Shown here piece by piece: positions 7,400-14,252 of a stretch of 16,979 nucleotides of DNA (positions are counted from its first letter, which is position 1; each line of letters opens with the position of its first letter). Made by a program: the position numbers and the translations under genes. The stretch spans positions 1-16,979 of the forward strand of contig DASRCB010000026.1 of assembly GCA_035653295.1 (NCBI GenBank), written 5' to 3'. The DNA comes from DASRCB01 sp035653295 (GTDB lineage: Bacteria > Acidobacteriota > Terriglobia > Bryobacterales > Bryobacteraceae). The notes under the pieces are model-generated. The model saw only the letters and a program-made list of their open reading frames with translations, ran no database searches and was not told the DNA's origin.

Positions 7400-9980
7400 C
7401 CGGATCGATGCGTGCGGCGCGCCGCGACGGCAGCCAGCAGGCCCAGAGTGCGACGACGAACAGCACCAGCGCCGCACCGGCGAAGCTCCAGGGATCGCCG
7501 GGACGGACCTGGTACAAAAGGCCCGCGATCGCCTCGCCGGCCCAGCGCGCCACCAGCGCTCCGGCAAGGATGCCCGCAATGGCCAGACGCGCGCCGCGAG
7601 CCAGTACCATTTCCGTGATCCGCCGCGCATCGGCGCCCAGCGCAATTCGTATCCCGATCTCGCTCGTTCTTGCGCTGACGGAGTAATGCATCACCGCGAA
7701 CACGCCGATTGCCGCCAGCAGCAGCGCAAGTCCCGAAAAGACGCCCACCAGCCAGGTCTGGAACCGCCTGCCGGACTCCTGTGCTTGGAGCAGCTGTTCC
7801 ATCGTCTTTATCGACGTGACGAAGGAGTTGCGATTTACACTTCGGATAGTTTGTCGAACCGAGGCGGCGAGCACCGCTGCGTTGCCCGACGTGCGCACGA
7901 CGAGGTTGTTCAGATGCTCCCCGCGTTGCGCCTGCACCTCGTAGATCTGTGAAAACGGCGCACGCTCCAGCCCGCCGCTGTGCGTGTCGCGAACCACTCC
8001 GACTACGGTCAGCCAGTCGTCATGACGGCCCCGAGGATCGAAGCCTTTGAGCCGCTTGCCCACCGGATTCTCCGTGCCCCAGTAGCGCCGGGCAAGAGTC
8101 TCATTGATGATCGCCACCGGGGCCGAATCAGGCGTGTCGAGCGCATTGAAGAATCGGCCATGAATCAGCGGAATGCCCATGGCCTGAAAATAATCGCCGG
8201 ATACCTGCGCCCAGACGAGCGGTTTCCAGGCCGACAGCGGCTCTGGCGCATGGCCCTCCACCTGACGCAGGGCGTGAACACGCGATTCATCCAGGAAGAA
8301 CACATTGCTGATTCCTCCCACGGCAACGACGCCGGGAAGCGACGCCAGCCGAGCCTCGACTTCACCATAGAACCGCCGCAGTTCGGGGGCCGGCGTGCCG
8401 TCCGGCAGGCCGACATTGATGGTCAGCACCTTGTCCACCGCGAAACCCGGATTCACGGACTCGACGGCAACGAAGCTGTGGATCAGCAGGCCCGCTCCGG
8501 TCAGGAGGATAGTGGCCAGGGCGAACTCGGCCACCACCAGCGCGTTCTTCAAACGGCCGTGCTGGCGCGCCTCGGTAGCCGTACGTCCGGCCGCTTTCAG
8601 GAAGTCCGCCGCTTCCGCTCGCGAGGCTCGCCATGCGGTGACGACTCCCAGAGACACACCGATCGCCATGGATACCGCCACTGCGAACAGGAGCACACGC
8701 GAATCGATGCTCACTCCATCCAGCAGCGGCGTTCCGGCCGGCGCGAACCGCACCAGCAGCGGCGTCAGGATCCCCGCGAGGGCCATGCCCAGCGCTCCCG
8801 CGGCGCCCGCGAACAGCGCAGCCTCGATGAGTAACTGCCTGAGCAGGGCGGCGCGCCCCGCGCCGAGAGCAGTGCGGATGGAAAGTTCCCGTTCCCGCTT
8901 CGTCGCGCGCGCCAGCAGCAGGTTAGCGACGTTTGCGCAGGCGATCAGCAGCAGGCATCCCACCGCGCAGAAGAGAATCAGCAGCGGTTTTCGGACCGCG
9001 CCCGTGAAGTGTTCCCGCAGTGGAACGACACGCACCGCGCCGGGGTGCAGGTCCGGTGTGGCGCGCTTCAGCGCATTTTCTATTGAGTCCACTTCGGCCT
9101 GCGCCGCGGCGATGGAAACTCCCGGCCTGAGCCGCGCGAGCAGATCCCAGCGCGGCTGATCCTGAGGCGGACCGTCCTCGGCGTTGTTCCACTCCGGATG
9201 CGAGAGAACGGGCGCCCAGAGCTGAGTGTTCAGAAACGGCGCCTCGAAATCGCCCGGCATTACGCCGATAACGCGCCACTGCTCGTGGGCGAACCGCAGA
9301 TCCTGCCCAACCGCGTCCGGGGATGATCCGAAGCGTTGCTTCCAGAGCGCCTCGCTGATCACCGCAACACGCTCGCCGCGGCGGTTCTCGTCCTCGGTGA
9401 AGGTCCGTCCCAGCATTGGGGAACGGCCCATCATGGGGAACAATTCCGGCGAGACGAACGCGCCCTGAATCGTCATCGGCCCGGTTTCGTCTTCCAGGGT
9501 GACCCGCGACCAGCCGGTGCGAAACGTGACAGCGACATCCGCCAGCGACGAAGCCCGCGCCCTGAAGGTGCGGTAGTCGTTGTACGAGACCGATCCGTTG
9601 GAAGCGAACGGCGGCTTGGGATCGTAGGCGGTCAGCGTTACCAGGCGCTGCGGGTCGCGATACGGCAGGGGCCGCAGAAGCACCCCATCCACGAGGCTGA
9701 AAAAGGAAACAGCCGATGCGATGCCCAGCGCGAGAATCAGGGCCGCGGGCGCATAAAAGCCCGGCTCTCTGGCGAACATGCGCGCCGCGAACCGGATATC
9801 GCGCCCGATCTGGTCCAGACGCGCATTGCCCCATGCATCCAGCGTGGTCTCCTGAATCGCCGTGCGGTTCCCCAGCCTGCGTGCCGGAGCGCCCTCCCGG
9901 GCCAGCATCTCGACGTGGTACTGCAGCTCCTCATCGATCTCCTGAAAACTCGGACGCCTGCGGCGGAACCATCCAAACAT
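7377..9980 (-). CDS. ADOP-type permease (MacB-like periplasmic core / FtsX domains)
   Basis: An 867-residue permease with the layout of 'acidobacterial duplicated orphan permeases'. A cytoplasmic N-terminal extension (~1-70, FQEIDEELQYHVEML) leads to TM1 at ~75-97 (FYAPAALILALGIASAVSF). A large periplasmic MacB-like domain follows, then a first FtsX membrane block (LLILFCAVGCLLLIACANV; KRERELSIRTALGAGR). A second TM plus periplasmic unit (IINETLARRYWG, VVGVVRD) comes next, then a final FtsX block (LALLLAAIGVFAVM; EIGIRIALGAD) ending SRRAARIDPVIALRQE. No ATPase partner is nearby, which is usual for this 'orphan' family; substrate and role are unknown. The ATG at 9980 abuts the stop of padR (TAAATG), and a GAGGAG site inside padR lies 6 bases before it, so the two are translated from one message. 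The 3' end overlaps recJ. Confidence 0.93.
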   Translation of the reverse strand: MFGWFRRRRPSFQEIDEELQYHVEMLAREGAPARRLGNRTAIQETTLDAWGNARLDQIGRDIRFAARMFAREPGFYAPAALILALGIASAVSFFSLVDGVLLRPLPYRDPQRLVTLTAYDPKPPFASNGSVSYNDYRTFRARASSLADVAVTFRTGWSRVTLEDETGPMTIQGAFVSPELFPMMGRSPMLGRTFTEDENRRGERVAVISEALWKQRFGSSPDAVGQDLRFAHEQWRVIGVMPGDFEAPFLNTQLWAPVLSHPEWNNAEDGPPQDQPRWDLLARLRPGVSIAAAQAEVDSIENALKRATPDLHPGAVRVVPLREHFTGAVRKPLLILFCAVGCLLLIACANVANLLLARATKRERELSIRTALGAGRAALLRQLLIEAALFAGAAGALGMALAGILTPLLVRFAPAGTPLLDGVSIDSRVLLFAVAVSMAIGVSLGVVTAWRASRAEAADFLKAAGRTATEARQHGRLKNALVVAEFALATILLTGAGLLIHSFVAVESVNPGFAVDKVLTINVGLPDGTPAPELRRFYGEVEARLASLPGVVAVGGISNVFFLDESRVHALRQVEGHAPEPLSAWKPLVWAQVSGDYFQAMGIPLIHGRFFNALDTPDSAPVAIINETLARRYWGTENPVGKRLKGFDPRGRHDDWLTVVGVVRDTHSGGLERAPFSQIYEVQAQRGEHLNNLVVRTSGNAAVLAASVRQTIRSVNRNSFVTSIKTMEQLLQAQESGRRFQTWLVGVFSGLALLLAAIGVFAVMHYSVSARTSEIGIRIALGADARRITEMVLARGARLAIAGILAGALVARWAGEAIAGLLYQVRPGDPWSFAGAALVLFVVALWACWLPSRRAARIDPVIALRQE

Positions 9981-10334
9981 TTACGGCTCCTCGGGAAGGG
10001 GCCGCATCACGCGAGCGATGGCGCCGGTGAGCCGCTCCCATTTCGACTGCTCGGCCAGCAGTTGTTTCCGCCCCACCGCGGTAAGCCGGTACGATTTGGC
10101 GCGCCGCTTCGTGTCCGAGTCCTCCCACTTCGATACCACCCAGCCCTTGCGCTCCAGGCGGTGCAGGGCCGGATACAGCGAGCTGTGGTCCACCTGAAGC
10201 AGCTCGTCGGACATGCGCTCGATGACTTTGGCGATCTGATACCCATTCGTCGGCCCGAGCTGGAGCGTACGCAGGATCATCATCTCCAGGGTCCCCTGAA
10301 GGAGCTCGAGTCGTTCCGGCATCTGAGCAAGCAT
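9981..10334 (-). CDS. PadR-family winged-helix transcriptional regulator
   Basis: 117 residues with the PadR core: LEMMILRTLQLGPTNGYQI at 16-34, the wing/recognition region SSLYPALHRLERKGWV at 51-66, and KRRAKSYRLTAVGRKQL at 77-92. The short helical C-terminus fits PadR subfamily 2, in which a C-terminal helix dimerises. PadR proteins of this class usually repress their own operon and the adjacent permease. The gene sits immediately upstream of the ADOP permease with no intergenic base, a pairing seen repeatedly in acidobacteria. The start is ATG 10334; a second ATG four codons in (10322) is possible. A 7-bp inverted repeat, GCATACT (10331-10337) and AGTATGC (10380-10386), flanks the start region and could relate to autoregulation. 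Ligand unknown. Confidence 0.93.
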   Translation of the reverse strand: MLAQMPERLELLQGTLEMMILRTLQLGPTNGYQIAKVIERMSDELLQVDHSSLYPALHRLERKGWVVSKWEDSDTKRRAKSYRLTAVGRKQLLAEQSKWERLTGAIARVMRPLPEEP

Positions 10335-10393
10335 ACTCTGAATGACCTACCATTTGCAAGCCGACCTGTCGTCCGAAATAGTATGCGCGTCTG

Positions 10394-10448
10394 GGTGGGG
10401 CAGGACTCCAGTCCTGCGGCCGTCCACGCCCGCCTGGGCGCGCCAGGC
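10394..10448. repeat. REP-like palindromic intergenic repeat (mqnC-padR gap)
   Basis: The block begins GGTGGGGCAGGACT. It holds a perfect 8-bp inverted repeat GCAGGACT-CC-AGTCCTGC (10400-10417), followed by a second one, GCCTGG (10432-10437) with CCAGGC (10443-10448). Its GTGGGGCAGG core recurs, on the opposite strand, at the end of the repeat block near 15206-15230. No T-run follows either hairpin on the minus strand, so it does not look like an ordinary intrinsic terminator for mqnC. Confidence 0.6.
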
Positions 10449-10459
10449 AGAGGCAGAAC

Positions 10460-11494
10460 TTAATTCAAGAAATACGTGTAGTACAGCGTGTCGCGCTGCT
10501 TCGGGATGAAACCGGCGGAGCGGATAAGCCGGCGCAGTTCTTCTTCCGTCGCGCGATGATGCGCGCCGGCCGCGCTGACTACGTTCTCCTCGATCATGAT
10601 GCTGCCCACGTCGTTCCCGCCGAAGCGCAGCCCGAGCTGGCAGGTCTTCAGCCCCGGCGTGACCCAGGATGATTGAATGTTCAGGATATTGTCGAGGTAA
10701 ATGCGCGAGATGGCCAGCGTTTTCAGATACTCGACTGCGGTCGCTTCCTGTTTCACGAAGCGGCCCAGCGAGGTGTTCTCGCGCTGGAACGGCCACGGGA
10801 TGAAAGCCGTGAACCCGCCGGTGTCTTCCTGAATCCGCCGCACGATGTCGAAGTGATTCATGCGCTGCTCGATGGTCTCGCCGCAGCCGAACATCATGGT
10901 CGCGGTGGTGCGCAGGCCGAGCTCGTGCGCGGTCCGATGCACGTCGATCCACTCCGAGGTCCGGCATTTCAGCCGGCTGATGCGGTGGCGCACATCGTCA
11001 TCCAGGATCTCGGCGCCGCCGCCAGGAATCGAATCGAGGCCGGCATCGCGCAGCCGCGCGATGGTGTCGCGCAGCGTGAGGCCGCTCACTTCAGCGATGT
11101 TCAGGATCTCCGGCGCGGAGAAGCAGTGCAGCCAGATCTGCGGGAAGCGTTCCTTGATCGAGCGCAGCAGATCCTCGTACCAGTCGATCTTCAGCTCCGC
11201 ATGCAGTCCCCCCTGCATGAGCACGCCCGTGCCGCCCAGGTCGAGCGTTTCCTGAATCTTCGAGAAGATCACCTCTTTGGGGTGCAGATAGCCTTCGGCG
11301 TGGCCCATCGGCCGGTAGAACGCGCAGAAGCTGCAGTATTCGGTGCAGAAATTCGTGTAATTGATATTGCGGTCGATGATGTAGGTGACCACACCTTCGG
11401 GATGCCGCCGGCGCCGCACCGCATCGGCCGCCATCCCGATGCCGATCAGGTCGTCGCTGCGAAACAGGTCGATCGCTTCCGCTCGGCTGATCAT
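10460..11494 (-). CDS. mqnC: Cyclic dehypoxanthinyl futalosine synthase (radical SAM, menaquinone futalosine pathway)
   Basis: 344 residues. The radical-SAM cluster motif C50-x3-C54-x2-C57 sits in the MqnC-typical context VTYIIDRNINYTNFCTEYC, followed by SFCAFYRP. Other MqnC-like segments are LMQGGLHAELKIDWYEDLL, IPGGGAEILDDDVRHRISRLK, ATMMFGCGETIEQRMNH and FIPWPFQRENT. The enzyme cyclises dehypoxanthine futalosine to the cyclic form using a 4Fe-4S cluster and S-adenosylmethionine. The aminodeoxyfutalosine synthase MqnE is a close relative, but the DRNINYTN segment favours MqnC. The ATG at 11494 overlaps the mqnA stop as ATGA, with a strong GGGAGG about 7 bases upstream inside mqnA, so translation is probably coupled. 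mqnB, mqnD and mqnE are not in this window. Confidence 0.94.
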   Translation of the reverse strand: MISRAEAIDLFRSDDLIGIGMAADAVRRRRHPEGVVTYIIDRNINYTNFCTEYCSFCAFYRPMGHAEGYLHPKEVIFSKIQETLDLGGTGVLMQGGLHAELKIDWYEDLLRSIKERFPQIWLHCFSAPEILNIAEVSGLTLRDTIARLRDAGLDSIPGGGAEILDDDVRHRISRLKCRTSEWIDVHRTAHELGLRTTATMMFGCGETIEQRMNHFDIVRRIQEDTGGFTAFIPWPFQRENTSLGRFVKQEATAVEYLKTLAISRIYLDNILNIQSSWVTPGLKTCQLGLRFGGNDVGSIMIEENVVSAAGAHHRATEEELRRLIRSAGFIPKQRDTLYYTYFLN

Positions 11495-12282
11495 ACCGGT
11501 GCCTCCCGCAGTTCCAGTTCGGCGACGTAGCGCAGGAACAGATCCACCGCGGCGCTCTCGCGCGGACCAATTCGGAATGACACGTTACGGGTGAGATATT
11601 CCCGAACGAGCGCTTCGCTCATGTGCCGCGCTCGACTTTCCGCGGCGACGATCTCGTCCAGATGCTTCTCGCCTTCCTCCAGCGACGCGACGAAATCCGC
11701 GGCCGAATATGAAGCGGGGTCGAGATCCTGGCGGGCGGCCCAGACCGCGAACACCATCGGCAGGCGCGTCATGGATGTCCATTCAGCGCCCAGGTCGAGC
11801 ACGCGCCAGGGAAGCGCCGCGGGATCGACCGCCAGCGCCGGATCGCCAATGATCAGCGCCGCATCGCATTCGCGCAGCATGGCCTCGAGGTCTGGGTTCG
11901 CGGGAACGAGATGCGGGTCCACGCCGAAACGGCGGGCAAGAATGACGCGGGCCAGCTGAACGGACGTCCGCGAGCTGGAATCCGCGGCCAGGCTGCCGAT
12001 GCGGTCGAACGGGACCTTCGAGACCAGCAGAATGCTGCGCACCGGCCCATCGGAAGCGATGCCCGCGCCTGGAATGATTCGCAGGTTCTGGCGCTCGCAT
12101 TCCACTACCGGCACGATACCGATGTCGGCGCGCCCATCGCGGAGCCGGTCGGCGCACTCCGACGGAATCGCGAAAGAAAGCTGGTACCGGCCGCGCTGCG
12201 ACCCGTGCGCGAATCCCCACACCAGAGGGACCGTGTTGAGGTAGCTTACAGCGCAGATGCGAGGCTCGAGCAGTGCGCGCAA
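11491..12282 (-). CDS. mqnA: Chorismate dehydratase MqnA (first step of futalosine menaquinone pathway)
   Basis: 263 residues with the periplasmic-binding-protein-like MqnA fold. Visible family motifs are AVSYLNTVPLVWGF at 11-24, CADRLRDGRADIGIVPVVE near 43-61, CDAALIIGDPALAVD and WTSMTRLPMVFAVWAA. MqnA dehydrates chorismate to 3-enolpyruvylbenzoate for entry into the futalosine route. No ATG is available near the N-terminus. The frame is closed by an in-frame TAA 12 bases upstream of TTG 12282, which is taken as the start; a GGTGG lies unusually close before it, so initiation at CTG 12273 cannot be excluded. It overlaps mqnC by 4 bases and begins 23 bases after the stop of the actin-like gene, so these three minus-strand genes are probably one operon. 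Confidence 0.93.
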   Translation of the reverse strand: MRALLEPRICAVSYLNTVPLVWGFAHGSQRGRYQLSFAIPSECADRLRDGRADIGIVPVVECERQNLRIIPGAGIASDGPVRSILLVSKVPFDRIGSLAADSSSRTSVQLARVILARRFGVDPHLVPANPDLEAMLRECDAALIIGDPALAVDPAALPWRVLDLGAEWTSMTRLPMVFAVWAARQDLDPASYSAADFVASLEEGEKHLDEIVAAESRARHMSEALVREYLTRNVSFRIGPRESAAVDLFLRYVAELELREAPV

Positions 12283-12305
12283 GCCACCAGTTTAGCAGGC
12301 GCTGA

Positions 12306-13310
12306 TTATTGACAGAGCGCCGCCATGAGCGCGCCGCGGGCGGTGGAATTGAGCGGCTCCGGCGCCATGCGCACATCGGAAATCTGCACCGGAAGTTCGC
12401 GGGCGCCGAGCTCTTTGCGGAACAGCTCGAGGAAGCCTTTCGGCGTCGCGGTGCCGCCGCTGATGACCAGGGGAATCGAGTTATCCAGCCTGGGCACGCG
12501 CTTCGAGGCCGACAGGTGTTCGACCAGCGCGTCTACGAGGTTGCGGATCACTTCGCCGTAATAGACCGTCAGCGCATTCCGGACCCGGTCCGACGTGAAG
12601 CCGTTGAGGGCGAACGACTGCTCTTTCTGCACGCGGATGCGCGTGGCCACGTCGCCCGTCGCCGTGGCCGAGTGCTGGTCGATAAAGTCGCCCGCGCGGG
12701 CCACGCTGAAGGACACCACCGGCAGTGACAGGACCGCGAGGCACACGTTGCACAGACCGCTGCCGCAGGAAACGCCGATACCGGTGTAGTTCGAGGACTC
12801 CATCTCGCCAAAGACCACGGCCAGGCCTTCATTGATGGGCGTCGCCTCATAGCCGATCTCCCGCAGGATCTGCTGGCATGAGGCTTCATGATAAGCAAGG
12901 CTGCCTTCACATTCCGGAGCGGGGGCGGGCACGCTGAAGAAGGCCTTCTGATTCTGCACCGTCGCCGGGCCGGCCAGCTTGCTGATGATGCGCTTCACCA
13001 CCGCCAGGCTGTGCGGCTCCTGCGGATTGAGCACGCCGTTGAGCATGGGCCGGCGCGTCTCGACATGGAAGACTTCGGCGAATTTCTCGGCGTCATTGCC
13101 GGCAACCACGATGTCCCTGCCGATCGTTTCGTGGAACACGTTCTCCTGCTTCAGCAGGTTCTCGGTGAGCCTTGAGTACGGCAGGCTGATGAATGCATTG
13201 AGCTGCGACTCGCAGTGATACCGCTTGTCGGAGACGCGGGCCACCACGATGCGGCTGGTGCCGATATCGATTCCGATGGATGAGCTGTTCGCCGATTCTT
13301 CGTTCGTCAT
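12306..13310 (-). CDS. Divergent actin/MreB-fold (ASKHA) ATPase-like protein
   Basis: 334 residues. An actin-superfamily frame is visible: phosphate-1 loop GIDIGTSR at 13-20; an MreB-like AGNDAEKFAEV at 70-80 followed by RRPMLNGVL; a connect-1-like PINEGLAVVFGE at 158-169; phosphate-2 region GVSCGSGLCNV at 179-189; and an adenosine motif SGGTATPKGF at 284-293. The phosphate-2 loop departs from the usual DxGGGTT: the catalytic Asp aligns with S181 and the two Thr with L186 and C187, with nearby C182 and C190. ATP hydrolysis may therefore be altered, though nucleotide binding looks possible. It could be a filament-forming MreB/ParM relative, an FtsA/PilM-like protein or a non-polymerising ATPase; sequence alone does not decide. 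It starts at ATG 13310 behind GGAGAAGGA and is the first gene of the cluster with mqnA and mqnC. Confidence 0.8.
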   Translation of the reverse strand: MTNEESANSSSIGIDIGTSRIVVARVSDKRYHCESQLNAFISLPYSRLTENLLKQENVFHETIGRDIVVAGNDAEKFAEVFHVETRRPMLNGVLNPQEPHSLAVVKRIISKLAGPATVQNQKAFFSVPAPAPECEGSLAYHEASCQQILREIGYEATPINEGLAVVFGEMESSNYTGIGVSCGSGLCNVCLAVLSLPVVSFSVARAGDFIDQHSATATGDVATRIRVQKEQSFALNGFTSDRVRNALTVYYGEVIRNLVDALVEHLSASKRVPRLDNSIPLVISGGTATPKGFLELFRKELGARELPVQISDVRMAPEPLNSTARGALMAALCQ

Positions 13311-13325
13311 GACATCCTTCTCCCT

Positions 13326-13347
13326 GCAGCATTCGCCTGAACGCTGC
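13326..13347 (-). promoter_or_regulatory. Hairpin just upstream of the actin-like gene's ribosome binding site
   Basis: In the minus-strand RNA, GCAGCGUUC pairs with GAAUGCUGC around an AGGC loop: 9 bp including one G-U, ending about 15 bases before ATG 13310 and directly abutting the GGGAGAAGGA region. On the plus strand the same position is an A-C mismatch, so the structure favours the minus-strand transcript. It may affect translation initiation. No U-run follows, which argues against a terminator. Confidence 0.45.
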
Positions 13348-13426
13348 GGCTTTCCGGTCTATTGCGCTCTTTCGGTGAAGTAGTAGGCCGGGGCATCAGG
13401 AATTTCTCGATAAATCATGCACGGAA

Positions 13427-13443
13427 CTGGCACTGTTATTGCG
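13427..13443 (+). promoter_or_regulatory. Candidate sigma-54 (-24/-12) promoter element
   Basis: CTGGCACTGTTATTGCG matches the RpoN consensus TGGCAC-N5-TTGC exactly, with the invariant GG (13429-13430) and GC (13441-13442) separated by 10 bases as required. A transcription start would be expected near 13454. That is slightly downstream of the GTG chosen for the amidase-like gene, so translation from such an RNA would have to begin at GTG 13515 or ATG 13587. A sigma-54 activator gene (NtrX-like) is about 2 kb away. It could be chance. Confidence 0.4.
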
Positions 13444-14204
13444 TGGTCATCCGCTGGTCCAAAAAGGAACCGGAGCGGATCATCGGCCTTCTGGCCGGCC
13501 AGATCCGGGATCCGGTGCTGCGCCTGCGCTTTCTGCGCCGCTTCGCACCGCGGATTACACGGCCTCGCAGGCGCGCCGTCTCGCGGATGGCCCTGCAGAT
13601 CGTCCCCTCGGTGTTGCTGGCCACCGGAGGATCGCTCCTGCTGACCCGGGCCACGTGGCCTTTCTCGAGCGCCGCGCGCGCAACCGTTGTCAGCGCGCCG
13701 CCCGCCATGCATGCTCCCGAGTGGCCGCAGCCAGTATGGCAAATCGAGCAGGGGCCCGATTCGGAAACCTGGAGCAACGGTCTGCGGATCGATAACCGCT
13801 TTCGCGCCGCCGGCAGGACGCGCTCATACCAGGCGCCTCGTCTGGGGGACAAATCCGATGCCCAGGCGGTGCGACGCTCGGATCCCGCGGGGATCCTGTT
13901 CATCAACCTCGCGTCCAATGCCTCTCCCGCTGCTCTTCAGAGCCGCTATGCATGCAACTTCCTGATCGACCGCTTCGGCCGCGTTTACCGGATTGTCTCC
14001 GAGTCTGAAGTCGCCAATGACGGCGCCGATGCGGCCTGGGCCGACAACGCGTCGCGCTATGCTCATCTGAATCAGAGTTTCATTACCGTGGAGCTCGAAG
14101 GCAGTGGCGCCGCGAACATCGAACAGGCCCGCGGCAAGGGACTGCTGGTGCAGATGCTCCGTAGCCGCTTCGCTATACCAGCAGCGAACGTCCTTACTCC
14201 CTGA
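13443..14204 (+). CDS. Membrane-anchored amidase/PGRP-like protein lacking zinc ligands (probable pseudoenzyme or degenerate)
   Basis: About 253 residues from GTG 13443. The frame extends to TTG 13362, but codons before 13443 lose the GC-rich third position; later starts are GTG 13515 and ATG 13587. A basic N-terminus with RDPVLRLRFLRRFAP leads to one hydrophobic anchor (MALQIVPSVLLATGGSLLL). A linker follows, then a C-terminal region resembling N-acetylmuramoyl-L-alanine amidase type 2 / peptidoglycan recognition proteins: ACNFLIDRFGRVYRIVSE and AHLNQSFITVELEG match the family's 'yLIdrdGriyqlv' and 'lN..sIgIEl'. The usual first zinc histidine pair (HHTAS) reads INLAS, and the protein ends at IPAANVLTP, before the region that normally carries the second His. 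It is therefore probably catalytically inactive, either a binding protein or a decaying gene. The family call is tentative. Confidence 0.6.
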   Translation: MVIRWSKKEPERIIGLLAGQIRDPVLRLRFLRRFAPRITRPRRRAVSRMALQIVPSVLLATGGSLLLTRATWPFSSAARATVVSAPPAMHAPEWPQPVWQIEQGPDSETWSNGLRIDNRFRAAGRTRSYQAPRLGDKSDAQAVRRSDPAGILFINLASNASPAALQSRYACNFLIDRFGRVYRIVSESEVANDGADAAWADNASRYAHLNQSFITVELEGSGAANIEQARGKGLLVQMLRSRFAIPAANVLTP

Positions 14205-14241
14205 CGTCAATTCCGGATACACTGAGTGAAACTGATTCCCT

Positions 14242-14249
14242 GGGGAGGG
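14242..14249 (+). promoter_or_regulatory. Strong ribosome binding site GGGGAGGG deciding the start at ATG 14253
   Basis: The purine-rich run GGGGAGGGAAG lies just before ATG 14253. The longer frame from GTG 14226 lacks such a site and would put charged and aromatic residues ahead of the signal peptide, so ATG 14253 is chosen. A possible -10 (TACACT, 14218-14223) lies upstream, without a convincing -35. Confidence 0.6.
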
Positions 14250-14252
14250 AAG

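Noticed and set aside
7980..8834. 284-residue plus-strand frame inside the ADOP permease
   Set aside because: Low-complexity Arg/His/Gln composition and entirely antisense to a clear membrane protein.
10400..10417. Perfect hairpin as an intrinsic terminator for mqnC
   Set aside because: No T-rich run follows the stem on the minus strand, and the sequence belongs to a repeat family.
13359..13742. 127-residue minus-strand frame upstream of the actin-like gene
   Set aside because: Antisense to the amidase-like gene, Arg/Gly/Gln-rich with no domain; third-codon GC favours the plus-strand frame.
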